The notes under the pieces are model-generated. The model did not search any database. It worked only from the letters and a program-made list of their open reading frames with translations, and was not told the origin of the DNA. Shown here piece by piece: positions 48,069 through 58,302 of a stretch of 64,000 nucleotides of DNA; within the stretch, counting starts at the first letter, position 1; the number at the start of each line of letters is the position of its first letter. The translations under genes and the position numbers were made by a program. The stretch is from Pseudoalteromonas prydzensis (GTDB lineage Bacteria; Pseudomonadota; Gammaproteobacteria; Enterobacterales; Alteromonadaceae), in contig NZ_BDDT01000011.1 of NCBI RefSeq assembly GCF_001661495.1, positions 1 through 64,000 of the forward strand, written 5' to 3'.

Positions 48069-49058
48069 ATGTATAAAAATTATAAGCACTTAGTGTTAGC
48101 CACTTTTCTGTTATCCATTTTGGTTGTTGGCTTAGGCGCCTATACGCGCTTAAGTGATGCCGGTTTAGGCTGTCCTGATTGGCCCGGTTGTTATGGCTTT
48201 TTAACCGTACCAAAACATGCGGCTGATTTAGCTCATGTAGAGCAAAGCTATCCAGATATGATGTTTGAAACCGCCAAAGCGTGGAAAGAAATGATCCATC
48301 GCTACTTTGCCGGCACACTCGGCTTACTTATTTTGGCGCTATTTATTTTTGCTTTTATAAAGCGTCAGCATCCAGTCATGCCCGTTAAATTACCGTTTTT
48401 GTTACTTGCCTTAGTTATTTTTCAAGCTGCGCTAGGGATGTGGACGGTCACTATGAACTTGCAGCCATTAATCGTAATGGGCCACTTACTAGGTGGGTTC
48501 AGTATTTTATCATTGATTACATTACTGTATCTGCGGCTGACGGCTAAACCCATTTATGGTGGTGATACACCTGCACGGCGTTATTTCAAACTTAGCTTAG
48601 TGGCTTTAGCTGTATTGGTTATGCAAATTGCGCTCGGTGGCTGGCTTGCTGCTAATTACGCTGCACCACATTGCAATGGATTACCACTGTGTAGCTACGG
48701 TCAGCCGTTTTCACTGAGCAGCGTGTTTCAATTGCCGTTAGAGCACAGCACGTATGAATATGGAGTGTTATCGCAACAAGCCAGAATGTCGATTCATTTA
48801 CTGCATCGTATTTGGGCGTTAGTTACTTGTGTGGTGTTAGCACTGATCATGTGGCGCATTTATAGCCGTGCAATTTCACGAAAAATTAAACAGTGCTGCG
48901 TTGCAGTATTGGTCGCACTACTGTGCCAAATTTGTTTAGGCTTGGCGGTTGTGCATTGGCATTTTCCACTAGGCATAGCACTGGCGCATAACTTAATGGC
49001 TGCCATACTATTATTAACGGTAGTTCGTTTATGTTTTTACTTAAAAGCACGTACTTAG
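48069..49058 (+). CDS. ctaA: Heme A synthase (COX15/CtaA)
   Basis: About 329 residues from the ATG at 48069, with AAGGAG eight bases upstream. Eight helices with the heme ligands in two halves. Signatures: GLGCPDWPGCYGF, EMIHRYFAGTLG, LIVMGHLLGG and HLLHRIWALVTC; AAPHCNGLPLC gives the periplasmic Cys pair. It oxidises heme O to heme A. The next gene, cyoE, makes its substrate. Confidence 0.95.
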   Translation: MYKNYKHLVLATFLLSILVVGLGAYTRLSDAGLGCPDWPGCYGFLTVPKHAADLAHVEQSYPDMMFETAKAWKEMIHRYFAGTLGLLILALFIFAFIKRQHPVMPVKLPFLLLALVIFQAALGMWTVTMNLQPLIVMGHLLGGFSILSLITLLYLRLTAKPIYGGDTPARRYFKLSLVALAVLVMQIALGGWLAANYAAPHCNGLPLCSYGQPFSLSSVFQLPLEHSTYEYGVLSQQARMSIHLLHRIWALVTCVVLALIMWRIYSRAISRKIKQCCVAVLVALLCQICLGLAVVHWHFPLGIALAHNLMAAILLLTVVRLCFYLKART

Positions 49059-49066
49059 GGGCAGTT

Positions 49067-49975
49067 ATGACACAATTAATAGCAATAACAAAGTTAGCAC
49101 CTCGCCAAATTAGCGGCTTAATAAATGATTATTTAGCGATTAGTAAGTTCAAAGTAGTGGCCATGTTAGTGTTAACTGCCTGGGTCGGCTTAGCACTGGC
49201 GCCCGATGTTGGCCGCGGTATTGGCGTACAATTTATTAGTTTATTGGGGATTGGTTTATTGTCTGCGGCAGCGGCTGTGATCAATCATGTAGTCGACAGT
49301 GAAATAGATAGCAAAATGGCACGAACTCGCCATCGCCCAGTGGCTAAAGGTCGGTTATCAAAATTGCATGCATTAAGTTTTGCCGCAGTCATTGGAGTGA
49401 GTGGGTTTCTAATGCTGATGATCTGGGCTAATACTTTAACTGCCATATTAACCCTATTTGCTTTAGTCGGTTATGCGTTTATTTATACGTCGTTTTTAAA
49501 GCGCGCAACACCGCAAAATATTGTGATTGGTGGGCTTGCTGGTGCAATGCCGCCCTTATTAGGTTGGGTGTCTGAAACTGGGCAAATGGCGGCCGCGCCT
49601 TGGTTATTGGTGATGATTATATTTACTTGGACTCCACCGCATTTTTGGGCATTGGCGATTGCCCGCAAAAGTGATTATGAGCGGGCCAAAATACCTATGT
49701 TACCTGTTACTCATGGTATCGACTTTTGTAAAACCTGTGTAGTTGCCTATTCAGTATTGCTTACCTTAGTGTGCGTGCTGCCTTATTTGATTGGCATGTC
49801 GGGAATTATCTATTTGATAGCTGCTACTTTGCTAAATAGTATGTTTACGTATAAAGCAGTTAAACTAAAATTGGCAGGAAATGACGAGACTGCAATGGAC
49901 TTATTTCGTTTTTCGATTGTCCATTTAATGTTACTCTTTGTCGCCTTATTTATCGATAAATGGTTTCTGATATGA
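49067..49975 (+). CDS. cyoE: Heme O synthase (protoheme farnesyltransferase)
   Basis: 302 residues from MTQLIAITK; nine helices of the UbiA family. Prenyl-diphosphate motifs: NHVVDSEIDSKMARTRHRP (DxxxD) and KSDYERAKIPMLP with HFWALAI before it. It adds a farnesyl chain to heme b to form heme O, the precursor of heme A made by the preceding gene. The ORF could begin earlier, inside ctaA, but the ATG at 49067 follows GGGGCAG. It overlaps the SCO gene by four bases. Confidence 0.96.
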   Translation: MTQLIAITKLAPRQISGLINDYLAISKFKVVAMLVLTAWVGLALAPDVGRGIGVQFISLLGIGLLSAAAAVINHVVDSEIDSKMARTRHRPVAKGRLSKLHALSFAAVIGVSGFLMLMIWANTLTAILTLFALVGYAFIYTSFLKRATPQNIVIGGLAGAMPPLLGWVSETGQMAAAPWLLVMIIFTWTPPHFWALAIARKSDYERAKIPMLPVTHGIDFCKTCVVAYSVLLTLVCVLPYLIGMSGIIYLIAATLLNSMFTYKAVKLKLAGNDETAMDLFRFSIVHLMLLFVALFIDKWFLI

Positions 49976-50595
49976 ATAACTTAGCAGTTAAGTGTCGACC
50001 AGTGTGGTTGGCGCTGGGGTTACTGTTATTAACGGCATGCAGCGATAGCGCTATGCCTGAAGTGGAGGCTTTAGTATACGAACAAGCGCGGCCGTTAAGT
50101 GACTTTTCCTTGCAGGACCAAAATGCTCAGCCAGTGACGAAGCAAACATTACTCGGACAGTGGAATTTAGTGTTTTTAGGGTATACCAGTTGCCCTGATA
50201 TCTGCCCGCTGACATTAGCTAAACTAAAGAGTGTTTATAACGCATTACACGCTGATTACCCCCTGCAAATCTGGTTTTTAGCGGTTGATCCCAAGCGCGA
50301 TACCACAGCTAAACGCAAAGCCTATATTGATTATTTTAACCCTGATTTCTTAGCCGTTTCGGGAGAGCATAAAGACTTATTCCCACTGGTTCGAGAGCTG
50401 GGACTCATTTACGCCATTAGCAACAGTGATGAGCCTGAATATGCCGTTGACCACAGTGCTTCAATTGCAATGGTTGATCCACAAGGGGCGGTAAGAGCGA
50501 TATTTAAACCTGAATTTAAACAAGGCAGTGTGCCATTAATTAATGCTAAATTATTAATCACAGAATTTAAGCAGATCGCCGATTATTACCAATAA
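49972..50595 (+). CDS. SCO1/SenC family copper chaperone lipoprotein
   Basis: 207 residues from MNNLAVKCRP, start overlapping the cyoE stop (ATGA). Lipobox LLTAC places the lipidated Cys near residue 24. Thioredoxin-like domain with the copper ligands CPDIC and the distal His in AVDHSASIAMVD; FLGYTSCPD is the family phrase. It delivers copper to the CuA site of coxB. Last gene of the oxidase operon, followed by a terminator. Confidence 0.95.
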   Translation: MNNLAVKCRPVWLALGLLLLTACSDSAMPEVEALVYEQARPLSDFSLQDQNAQPVTKQTLLGQWNLVFLGYTSCPDICPLTLAKLKSVYNALHADYPLQIWFLAVDPKRDTTAKRKAYIDYFNPDFLAVSGEHKDLFPLVRELGLIYAISNSDEPEYAVDHSASIAMVDPQGAVRAIFKPEFKQGSVPLINAKLLITEFKQIADYYQ

Positions 50596-50627
50596 CTCAG
50601 CCAGAACATGTATTTTCGAAGAATATA

Positions 50628-50652
50628 GCGGGGCGTTAGCCCCCTTTTTTTG
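50628..50652 (+). terminator. Terminator of the cytochrome oxidase operon
   Basis: GGGGC and GCCCC pair around GTTA, followed by seven T. Confidence 0.9.
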
Positions 50653-50736
50653 CTTTTCTTTTATCCTCTATAAATAAATTTGCTCTTTTTTCAACGCATT
50701 TATGGCATTTTTACTAACTCAGTCTAAGCTTTTGTT

Positions 50737-51042
50737 ATGAATTGGTTAAACATGGAAAGTGCTAAGAATATGTTGAAGCTTCCCGCTGAATTAGCAATCA
50801 CCCAAGTTGAAAATTTACACCAAGATTTATTACAAGAATTACATAGCAATGATGATGTGTGCCTAGATATAAGTGAGGTTGCACGCGCAGACACCGCTTC
50901 AATTCAACTATTGTGCGCTTTGCAGAAACATTTGTTATGTGTACAGCATAAAATTATTTGGGTTGGGCAAAGTGAGCCTTTAAAAAATGCCATTAATCGC
51001 TTAGGTCTAAGTGAATATTTAATACTTGAGAATGCAGAATAA
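50737..51042 (+). CDS. STAS-domain protein of the chemosensory operon
   Basis: Up to 101 residues. STAS fold with the short LPAELAITQVENLHQDLLQEL, the DISEVARADTASIQLLCALQ region (the Asp-Ser stretch resembles the phosphorylatable loop of anti-anti-sigma factors) and NRLGLSEYL at the end. ATG codons at 50737, 50752 and 50770 are all possible, and no ribosome site is convincing. Being first in the operon, with cheY ten bases later, suggests a signalling role with the kinase, but the partner is unknown. Confidence 0.8.
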   Translation: MNWLNMESAKNMLKLPAELAITQVENLHQDLLQELHSNDDVCLDISEVARADTASIQLLCALQKHLLCVQHKIIWVGQSEPLKNAINRLGLSEYLILENAE

Positions 51043-51051
51043 GGGGTTCGT

Positions 51052-51414
51052 ATGAAAAGAATTTTAGCCGTAGATGATTCTGCGTCGATGCGTCAAATGG
51101 TGGGGTTTACACTTAAAAAAGCGGGCTTTGATGTTACTGAAGCTAAAGATGGCAGTGAAGCACTTAATATAGCTAAACAGCAAGGTTTTGATGCTGTTAT
51201 ATCCGACGTCAATATGCCAGTAATGGATGGCATTACTTTGATCCGAGAGCTGAGAACCTTACCCAACTATAAATTTACCCCATTGCTAATGTTAACTACC
51301 GAATCAGGAATGGACAAAAAAGTAGAAGGCAAGGCGGCAGGAGCTACGGGCTGGATAGTTAAACCTTTTAATCCTGAGCAGTTATTAGCGGTATTAAAAA
51401 AAGTAATTCGCTAA
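51052..51414 (+). CDS. cheY: CheY-like response regulator
   Basis: 120 residues, a stand-alone receiver domain: acidic pair AVDDSA, phospho-acceptor Asp52 in ISDVNMPVMDG, and Lys in WIVKPFNP. The tenth codon region of the preceding STAS stop and AAGGGG form the ribosome site. It would accept phosphate from CheA. Whether it acts on flagellar motors or on another output cannot be seen; no flagellar genes are in the window. Confidence 0.95.
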   Translation: MKRILAVDDSASMRQMVGFTLKKAGFDVTEAKDGSEALNIAKQQGFDAVISDVNMPVMDGITLIRELRTLPNYKFTPLLMLTTESGMDKKVEGKAAGATGWIVKPFNPEQLLAVLKKVIR

Positions 51415-51429
51415 TTTGGGAGACGGGGT

Positions 51430-53520
51430 ATGAGTATAGATTTAAGTCAGTTTTTTGAAGTGTTCTTTGAAGAAAGCTTTGAAGGCTTGGATGCTATGGA
51501 AGCTGAGTTATTAAACTTAGTTCCCGGCGAAGAAGATTTAGAAACAATTAATACTATTTTTCGTGCCGCACACTCAATCAAAGGAGGCAGTGGAACATTT
51601 GGTTTTAATTCTGTATCTGACTTTACCCATGTGCTAGAAACCCTGTTAGATCAAATACGCGAGGGTAAACGAGAACTTACGGCAGAGCATGTTAACTTAT
51701 TACTTAAAGCTGTTGATTGCTTACGAGCTTTACTCAGTGCCCTGCAAGCAGAGCAAGATCCTAATTTAGAAGACGCGATTGCTCTGAGAATTAAATTTGA
51801 AGAAATTTTAGGGGTAAACCAAAGCGGTGCCACTAAAGTTGCGGCAGAAAAGCAACCAGCGCAACCTGAATTTAATACCTATCAAATTGACTTTAAGCCC
51901 CATCACCACTTATTTAAAACCGGTAACGAGCCCTTGTATATGATCAGCGAGCTTGCTGAACTGGGCGATTTAGAGACGCTGGCTTTTCATAATGAGCTCC
52001 CTGATATTACGGACTTAAGTGCCGATGATTGCTTTTTATCATGGCGATTCTTTTTAAATACAGTAAAAGACGAAAGCGCAATTCGAGAAATTTTTGAGTG
52101 GGTTGAAGATGATGCAGATATCAGTATCACGCTCTGTGGAGGCTTATTTGCAGAACAACAGCAGGCTACGATAGAGGAACCCGCTGTAGAAAATATCGAA
52201 TCAAGCCCTGAAGTTGCTGAGGTTGCAGAAGTTGTCGCGGTTAATCCGAGTAAAAAAGCAGCTACAGCCAAAGTAACGACACCTGCCGCAGCGGAATCAA
52301 CTTCAATTAGGGTGGGTATCGATAAGGTTGATTCATTAATCAATATGGTGGGTGAGCTGGTGATAACTCAAGCCATGTTGAGCCAAATTGGCGAACAAGA
52401 GATAACCGAAACGACTATTGCTTCTTTGCAAGAAGGTTTAGCGCAATTAGCACACAATACCCGAGATTTACAAGAAAGTGTAATGCGTATTCGCATGTTA
52501 CCGATTAGCTTCGTATTTAGCCGATTCCCGCGTTTGGTAAGAGATATATCGCAAAAGTTGAATAAACAAGTTGAGTTAAAACTGCTCGGAGAGCAGACCG
52601 AACTTGATAAAACTGTGATGGAAAAAATCTCAGATCCTATGGTGCACTTAGTGCGAAACTCTCTAGATCATGGTTTAGAGACCGTTGAGCAGCGCATTGC
52701 TGCTGGTAAAGATCCAGTTGGTAAGGTAACCCTTAATGCGTTTCATCAAGGTGGCAATATTGTTATCGAAATCATGGATGACGGGCAAGGTCTGAATACC
52801 GAAAAAATAAAGAAAAAAGCCATTGCTAATGGGTTAGTAACTGAAGCAGACGAACTCGATGCTGATGAAATTAATGAGTTGATATTTATGCCTGGTTTTT
52901 CAACCGCAGATGAGGTGAGCGATATTTCAGGGCGCGGTGTGGGGATGGATGTAGTTAGACGTAATATCCAATCACTTAATGGTTCTGTTGAGGTGTCATC
53001 TGCCGCCGGTGTTGGCTCTACATTTACCATAAGACTACCTCTAACATTGGCTATTTTAGATGGCCAGTTAGTTCGAGTTGCGAAGCACACCTATATTATT
53101 CCACTCATTTCCATTGTTGAGTCCTTGCAGATTGATATCAGTAAGGTGAGTCGAGTAGGCAAAGACTTAGATGTGCTTAGGCTACGAGATGAATATATCC
53201 CGATCTTACGTTTATACACTATTTTTAATCATCAAGGGGCAATAGAAACGCTCGATAAAACGTTGTTGGTGGTGGTCGAAAGCGACAATCAAAAAATAGG
53301 TTTATTAGTTGATGATTTACTATCGCAACAACAAGTGGTGATCAAAAGTTTAGAAGCAAATTACCAAAAAGTAGATGGTGTTTCCGGTGCGACTATTTTA
53401 GGGGATGGGCGAGTATCCTTGATTGTCGATATTAGTGGCTTAATTAAATTATCAGGGCTTAGAAAACCAGGAAGCCAAGAGCTAATTATTGAATCGAAAG
53501 CAAGTTTGGAGGCGTCATGA
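51430..53520 (+). CDS. cheA: Chemotaxis histidine kinase CheA
   Basis: 696 residues. P1 HPt domain with His48 in FRAAHSIKGGSGTFGF; a P2-like region (about 150-245) of unclear fold; a low-complexity linker; dimerisation helices (about 290-370); ATPase core with N box HLVRNSLDHGLE and G boxes DDGQGLN and GRGVGMDVV; then a CheW-like domain (about 545-690). It reads the chemoreceptor and phosphorylates CheY and CheB. The P2-like region holds a CheY-docking site in related proteins. Confidence 0.97.
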   Translation: MSIDLSQFFEVFFEESFEGLDAMEAELLNLVPGEEDLETINTIFRAAHSIKGGSGTFGFNSVSDFTHVLETLLDQIREGKRELTAEHVNLLLKAVDCLRALLSALQAEQDPNLEDAIALRIKFEEILGVNQSGATKVAAEKQPAQPEFNTYQIDFKPHHHLFKTGNEPLYMISELAELGDLETLAFHNELPDITDLSADDCFLSWRFFLNTVKDESAIREIFEWVEDDADISITLCGGLFAEQQQATIEEPAVENIESSPEVAEVAEVVAVNPSKKAATAKVTTPAAAESTSIRVGIDKVDSLINMVGELVITQAMLSQIGEQEITETTIASLQEGLAQLAHNTRDLQESVMRIRMLPISFVFSRFPRLVRDISQKLNKQVELKLLGEQTELDKTVMEKISDPMVHLVRNSLDHGLETVEQRIAAGKDPVGKVTLNAFHQGGNIVIEIMDDGQGLNTEKIKKKAIANGLVTEADELDADEINELIFMPGFSTADEVSDISGRGVGMDVVRRNIQSLNGSVEVSSAAGVGSTFTIRLPLTLAILDGQLVRVAKHTYIIPLISIVESLQIDISKVSRVGKDLDVLRLRDEYIPILRLYTIFNHQGAIETLDKTLLVVVESDNQKIGLLVDDLLSQQQVVIKSLEANYQKVDGVSGATILGDGRVSLIVDISGLIKLSGLRKPGSQELIIESKASLEAS

Positions 53521-54002
53521 TCTCTGCGCATAGTGAAGTAGATAGCAAAATAATGCTAGAACAGGCGCAAGGAGTTAAGCAGTTTTTAACCTTTTTTATG
53601 GCTGATGAAGAATATGGCGTTGATATTTTAACGGTTCAAGAAATTCGTAGCTGGGAAGAAATCACTGAAATTCCCAATGCCCCTGATTATCTCAAAGGGG
53701 TCATTAATCTACGTGGCACGATAGTGCCAATTTTAGATTTAAGGTTACGTTTCGGCTTATCGGCGATTGATTATGGGCCACTGACTGTGGTGATTGTGGT
53801 GAAAGTCTATTTTGAGCAAAACAGTAAAATTATGGGCGTGGTCGTTGATGCTGTGTCGGATGTTTACAGCATCGCAGAACACGATGCGAAAACAGTGCCC
53901 AATTTTACAGATTCAGAGAACTCTGAATTTGTGGCGGGGTTGGTTAACGTTGGTGAGAAAATGGTCGCGTTACTTGATCTGAAAAAAACAATGGATATTT
54001 AG
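53517..54002 (+). CDS. cheW: Chemotaxis coupling protein CheW
   Basis: 161 residues of CheW fold: FFMADEEYGVDILTVQEI, then PNAPDYLKGVINLRGTIVPILDLRLRFGL. It couples the chemoreceptor to CheA. The ATG overlaps the cheA stop (ATGA). Confidence 0.96.
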   Translation: MISAHSEVDSKIMLEQAQGVKQFLTFFMADEEYGVDILTVQEIRSWEEITEIPNAPDYLKGVINLRGTIVPILDLRLRFGLSAIDYGPLTVVIVVKVYFEQNSKIMGVVVDAVSDVYSIAEHDAKTVPNFTDSENSEFVAGLVNVGEKMVALLDLKKTMDI

Positions 54003-54049
54003 TGTCTTCACTAAATGAGCAAATGTAAATAAACAAAAAGGTGAAGGGC

Positions 54050-56743
54050 ATGGGGTGGTTTAGCAATTCTAAAAATTCAAAATCGGACAACGATTTGGTG
54101 GTTGAGGCCTTAAATAAGTCGCTCGCAGTCATTGAGTTTGAGCCAAGCGGCGTCATTTTAACTGCTAATGATAATTTTTTAACGGTTATGGGGTATCGGC
54201 TTGAAGAAGTTCAAGGTCAACATCATGCAATTTTTGTTGCTGATGATGAATCGAAAAGTGCCGAATACCAAGCATTCTGGCAACGTTTACGTGCTGGTGA
54301 ATTTATCTCTGATGAATTCAAGCGTGTTGATAAAAATGGCCGCAACGTGTGGATACAAGCAACCTATAACCCGGTGTTGGATGCGAACGGTAATGTGATT
54401 AAGGTGGTTAAGTTTGCCAGTGATATTACCGCCCAAAAAAATAAAGCTTATGAGATTGCTGGGCAAATTGAAGCTATTGGTAAGTCGCAAGCGGTCATTG
54501 AGTTTGAGCTAGATGGCACGATTATTTCGGCTAACGAAAACTTTCTCAACACGTTAGGTTATCAACTCGATGAAATTGTAGGCAAACATCACAGTATGTT
54601 TGTTGAATCAACACATGCGCAAAGTAAAGAATATCAAGCGTTTTGGCAAAAACTTGGTTGCGGCGAGTTTGATTCTGGCGAATATTTACGAATTGCAAAG
54701 GATGGCTCTACAGTTTGGATCCAAGCTTCTTATAATCCAATTTTTGATTTAACTGGCAAGCCCTACAAAGTGGTGAAATATGCCTCAGATATTACTGCGC
54801 AAAAGCAAGCCGAGGTCAAATCGTTACATGACGCGCAATTGTCTAGAGCACTGCAAGTGTGCCAAGCCAACGTGATGATCGCAGATAACAATTTAGAAAT
54901 TGTGTATGTTAATGAGCAAGTGCAGCGTATGTTAAAAGCCCGTGAAGGGGCGCTTAAAACTGCATTGCCAAATTTTTCTGTAGCAAGCTTGGTTGGTACC
55001 TGTGTCGATGATTTTCATAAAAAACCAGAGCATCAAAGAAAACTACTCGCTGAGTTGCAACAACCACACAAAGCGCAATTACGCTTAGCAGGGCTTATTT
55101 TTAGTTTGATTGCGACTCCTTGGCTTGGCACTGATGGCGAGCGGCTTGGCACTATTGTTGAATGGGAAGATATTACTGATGAGGTAACGCGAGCGGAGCA
55201 AGAAAAGCTCGAAGCAGAAGAAAACTTGCGGGTGCGTCGTGCCCTTGATCGGGTTGCGACTAATACGATGATCGCTGATGCCAGTAATGACATTATATAC
55301 ATGAACGAAGCTGTGCTAAAAATGATGCAGGTAGCTGAGTCTGATTTACGTAAAGATTTACCCAACTTCGATAGTAGCCAGTTAATGGGGCAAAACATTG
55401 ATGTGTTCCATAAAAATCCAGCCCATCAACGTAATATGTTGGCCAAGTTAGAGAAGACTTACAAAACAGAAATCCTTGTCGGTGGCAGAACATTTGGTTT
55501 GATTGCTAACCCTATTTTTACCCCTGAAAAAACACGCATTGGTACTGTTGTAGAGTGGACTGACCGTACCGCGGAAGTGGCAATCGAACAAGAGATGGCT
55601 GATTTAGTGAGTGCTGCGGGTAATGGTGAGTTGCAAGCTAGGGTCAAGGAAGGAGATAAAAAAGGCTTTTTCTTACGCTTAGCGCAAGGATTAAATAGTC
55701 TTGTTTCAATTGTAGATGCCGCGGTGTCTGATACGGCAACTATGCTAGATGCATTAGCAAATGGTGATCTATCGATTCGTATTGAAAAAGATTACCAAGG
55801 CTCATTTAATAAATTAAAACAGGATGCGAATGCAACCGCAGATAAATTGACGGAAGTGATCAACCGCATTAATACCTCCGCTACTTTAGTAGCCAGTGGG
55901 GCTGAAGAAATATCGCAAGGTAATGCTGATTTGAGTCAGCGTACTGAAGAGCAAGCCTCATCGTTAGAAGAAACCGCATCAAGTATGGAGCAGATGACCA
56001 GTACGGTCAGACAAAATGCCGATAATGCAAAAGTGGCGAATCAGCTTGCCGAAGAAACACAAAGTAAAGCGCAGTTAGGTGGTGAAGTTGTTAACCGTGC
56101 TGTGACCAGCATGTCAGCAATCAATGAGTCGAGTAAGAAAATTGCAGACATTATTAGTGTGATTGATGAAATTGCTTTCCAAACTAATTTACTTGCGCTC
56201 AATGCGGCTGTTGAAGCGGCCAGAGCTGGTGAGCAAGGTCGAGGGTTTGCTGTGGTGGCGGGTGAAGTGCGTAATTTAGCACAGCGCTCTGCAGGGGCTG
56301 CGAAAGAAATTAAAGAGTTGATCCGGGATAGTGTTGGTAAAGTTGAAGACGGCACATTGTTAGTGAATGAATCGGGTGCAACTTTGAAAGAAATAGTGAT
56401 TGCGGTACAAAAAGTAACTGAAATGATTTCGGACATTGCACAAGCATCAGAAGAGCAAAGCTCTGGAATTGAGCAAGTAAATAAAGCGATATCGCAAATG
56501 GATGAAATGACTCAACAAAACGCAGCATTAGTAGAGGAAGCCTCTGCGGCAGGCGAGTCGATGGCAGAGCAAGCAAATGATATGCGTCGCTTACTTAACT
56601 TTTTCACTATAAATCAGCAAGAAGAGTTAACAACGATAACGCCAGCTAAAGCGACTACTGCACCAGCGCGTAGTACTAACATTCGTAGCAAAGCACGAGG
56701 CAACAACTTTGCTGATTCAGCAGATGAATGGGAGGAGTTTTAA
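54050..56743 (+). CDS. Soluble PAS-domain chemoreceptor (methyl-accepting protein)
   Basis: 897 residues from [14 protein letters not shown] lies upstream, and an in-frame GTG overlaps it. No membrane segment is seen, so it is cytosolic. Two near-identical PAS domains (about 20-130 and 140-250), two diverged PAS-like ones (about 275-380 and 400-500), a HAMP-like region (about 510-610) and the signalling domain (about 620-860) with the CheW/CheA tip region [19 protein letters not shown]. It ends in EWEEF, matching the xWxxF CheR/CheB tether of high-abundance receptors. Likely input is redox or an internal ligand sensed by PAS. Confidence 0.94.
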   Translation: MGWFSNSKNSKSDNDLVVEALNKSLAVIEFEPSGVILTANDNFLTVMGYRLEEVQGQHHAIFVADDESKSAEYQAFWQRLRAGEFISDEFKRVDKNGRNVWIQATYNPVLDANGNVIKVVKFASDITAQKNKAYEIAGQIEAIGKSQAVIEFELDGTIISANENFLNTLGYQLDEIVGKHHSMFVESTHAQSKEYQAFWQKLGCGEFDSGEYLRIAKDGSTVWIQASYNPIFDLTGKPYKVVKYASDITAQKQAEVKSLHDAQLSRALQVCQANVMIADNNLEIVYVNEQVQRMLKAREGALKTALPNFSVASLVGTCVDDFHKKPEHQRKLLAELQQPHKAQLRLAGLIFSLIATPWLGTDGERLGTIVEWEDITDEVTRAEQEKLEAEENLRVRRALDRVATNTMIADASNDIIYMNEAVLKMMQVAESDLRKDLPNFDSSQLMGQNIDVFHKNPAHQRNMLAKLEKTYKTEILVGGRTFGLIANPIFTPEKTRIGTVVEWTDRTAEVAIEQEMADLVSAAGNGELQARVKEGDKKGFFLRLAQGLNSLVSIVDAAVSDTATMLDALANGDLSIRIEKDYQGSFNKLKQDANATADKLTEVINRINTSATLVASGAEEISQGNADLSQRTEEQASSLEETASSMEQMTSTVRQNADNAKVANQLAEETQSKAQLGGEVVNRAVTSMSAINESSKKIADIISVIDEIAFQTNLLALNAAVEAARAGEQGRGFAVVAGEVRNLAQRSAGAAKEIKELIRDSVGKVEDGTLLVNESGATLKEIVIAVQKVTEMISDIAQASEEQSSGIEQVNKAISQMDEMTQQNAALVEEASAAGESMAEQANDMRRLLNFFTINQQEELTTITPAKATTAPARSTNIRSKARGNNFADSADEWEEF

Positions 56744-56767
56744 GGCTGAGTTAACAATCACGCAAGT

Positions 56768-56800
56768 AAAGGCTCTATGTTATGCAACGTGAGAGCCTTT
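56768..56800 (+). terminator. Hairpin between receptor and cheR
   Basis: AAAGGCTCT and AGAGCCTTT form a perfect nine-pair stem with a 15-base loop, followed by AGTTTG. The tail is weak for a terminator, so it may be a partial terminator or a stability element inside the operon. Confidence 0.55.
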
Positions 56801-56860
56801 AGTTTGCAATTGTTTTAATGTCCAAGCGAATCCCTAACGTGCCTCTTATGAGTATTTGTA

Positions 56861-57685
56861 ATGAAAGAGTTTTTATTAACGGACAGTGATTTTAAACAAA
56901 TAGCAGCTATCGTTTATCAGGCGTGCGGTATTGTTTTGGGTGAACATAAACGCGAAATGGTGTATTCACGCCTTGCTCGTCGCATCCGAGTACTGGAGCT
57001 TACAACGTTTAAGCAGTATTTAACTTATTTAGACAATCACAAAGAGCAAGAGTTTAGCGATTTTATTAATGCACTAACCACCAATTTGACTTCTTTCTTT
57101 CGAGAACCACATCACTTTGAGTACTTGAAATCACATATTGTTCCTAAGTTGTTAGTATCCAATAAAAGTACCCGCCGAGTGCGAATATGGTCTGCTGGTT
57201 GCTCAACAGGCGAAGAACCTTACTCTGTTGCTATGACTTTGCATGGTTTATTCCCCGCTGATTGGGATGTGAAAATTCTTGCAACCGATTTAGATTCAAA
57301 TGTATTAGCGAAGGCGCAGTCGGGCACTTATACGGCTGCGAATGTTAACGGGCTTGAGCCAAGGCAATTACAACGTTGGTTTTTAAAAAGTAAAGATGGC
57401 GCGCAGTTCAAAGTTAAACCTGAGTTACAGCAAGGGATCCACTTTAAACGATTGAATTTATTGCAAGATTGGCCAATGAAAGGGCCTTTTGACGTGATTT
57501 TTTGTCGTAATGTGGTGATCTACTTTGATAAAGAAACGAAAGATCAGCTGTTTACTCGTTACTACAATATTTTGTTCGAACAAGGGTATTTATTATTAGG
57601 TCACTCTGAAACGATAGGCAAGGAACATAGTGAGTTTAAAAACTTAGGTAAAACTATGTACCTTAAGGTGAGCTATGGAATGTAA
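56861..57685 (+). CDS. cheR: Chemotaxis methyltransferase CheR
   Basis: 274 residues. N-terminal helical domain (about 1-80) with LARRIRVLELTTFKQYLTYL; SAM-binding domain with WSAGCSTGEEPYSVAMTL, ATDLDSNVLAKAQSGTY and FDVIFCRNVVIYFDKE. It methylates Glu residues of the receptor. It probably docks to the receptor's WEEF tail. It overlaps cheD by 11 bases. Confidence 0.97.
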   Translation: MKEFLLTDSDFKQIAAIVYQACGIVLGEHKREMVYSRLARRIRVLELTTFKQYLTYLDNHKEQEFSDFINALTTNLTSFFREPHHFEYLKSHIVPKLLVSNKSTRRVRIWSAGCSTGEEPYSVAMTLHGLFPADWDVKILATDLDSNVLAKAQSGTYTAANVNGLEPRQLQRWFLKSKDGAQFKVKPELQQGIHFKRLNLLQDWPMKGPFDVIFCRNVVIYFDKETKDQLFTRYYNILFEQGYLLLGHSETIGKEHSEFKNLGKTMYLKVSYGM

Positions 57686-58292
57686 TTTTAAGCCTGTACT
57701 GCATGGCTTTGAGCATATCAAACGGTTTTGGGATTCAGGGCAACAGCGAGTTGTAGCTAAAGTCTTACCCGGTGAATTCTATGTATCAAAACATGATGAA
57801 GTAATTTCCACGGTACTGGGTTCGTGTATCGCAGCTTGTATTTATGATGACAAACTGGGGATTGGCGGCATGAATCATTTTATGCTTCCTATTGAAAGAG
57901 GTACAGAGCCTACCAGCGCGCATAGTTTAAATTGTCGCTATGGTAATTGGGCAATGGAGTTTTTAATTAATGAGGTGCTTAAAAACGGTGCTTCGAGGCA
58001 AAACTTAAAAATAAAATTATTTGGCGGTGGCAAGATTATTCGCTCGATGACCGATATTGGTCTTGGTAATATCCGCTTTGCCCATTCTTATGTGCAAGAG
58101 GAGGGGTTAAATTTGGTATCTCATGATGTGGGCGGTCCTTGGCCTCGCAAGGTTAACTTTAATCCGCAAACAGGCAAGGTACAGGTTAAGAAACTACGTG
58201 AGATGCACAGCGAAGCGATCGAAAAACGCGAAATCAATTACTTACATGATATCGAAAAACAAGATTCAAAAACCGATATCGAGTTATTTTAA
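57675..58292 (+). CDS. cheD: Chemoreceptor glutamine deamidase CheD
   Basis: 205 residues. Catalytic Cys in STVLGSCIAACIYD, His in GGMNHFMLP and the GGGKI loop in KLFGGGKIIRSM. It deamidates receptor Gln residues to Glu, preparing sites for CheR. Its C-terminal tail is long and charged (REMHSEAIEKREINYLHD). Start ATG lies within cheR, so the two are coupled. Confidence 0.95.
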   Translation: MECNFKPVLHGFEHIKRFWDSGQQRVVAKVLPGEFYVSKHDEVISTVLGSCIAACIYDDKLGIGGMNHFMLPIERGTEPTSAHSLNCRYGNWAMEFLINEVLKNGASRQNLKIKLFGGGKIIRSMTDIGLGNIRFAHSYVQEEGLNLVSHDVGGPWPRKVNFNPQTGKVQVKKLREMHSEAIEKREINYLHDIEKQDSKTDIELF

Positions 58293-58302
58293 GGGGCTAA
58301 CT

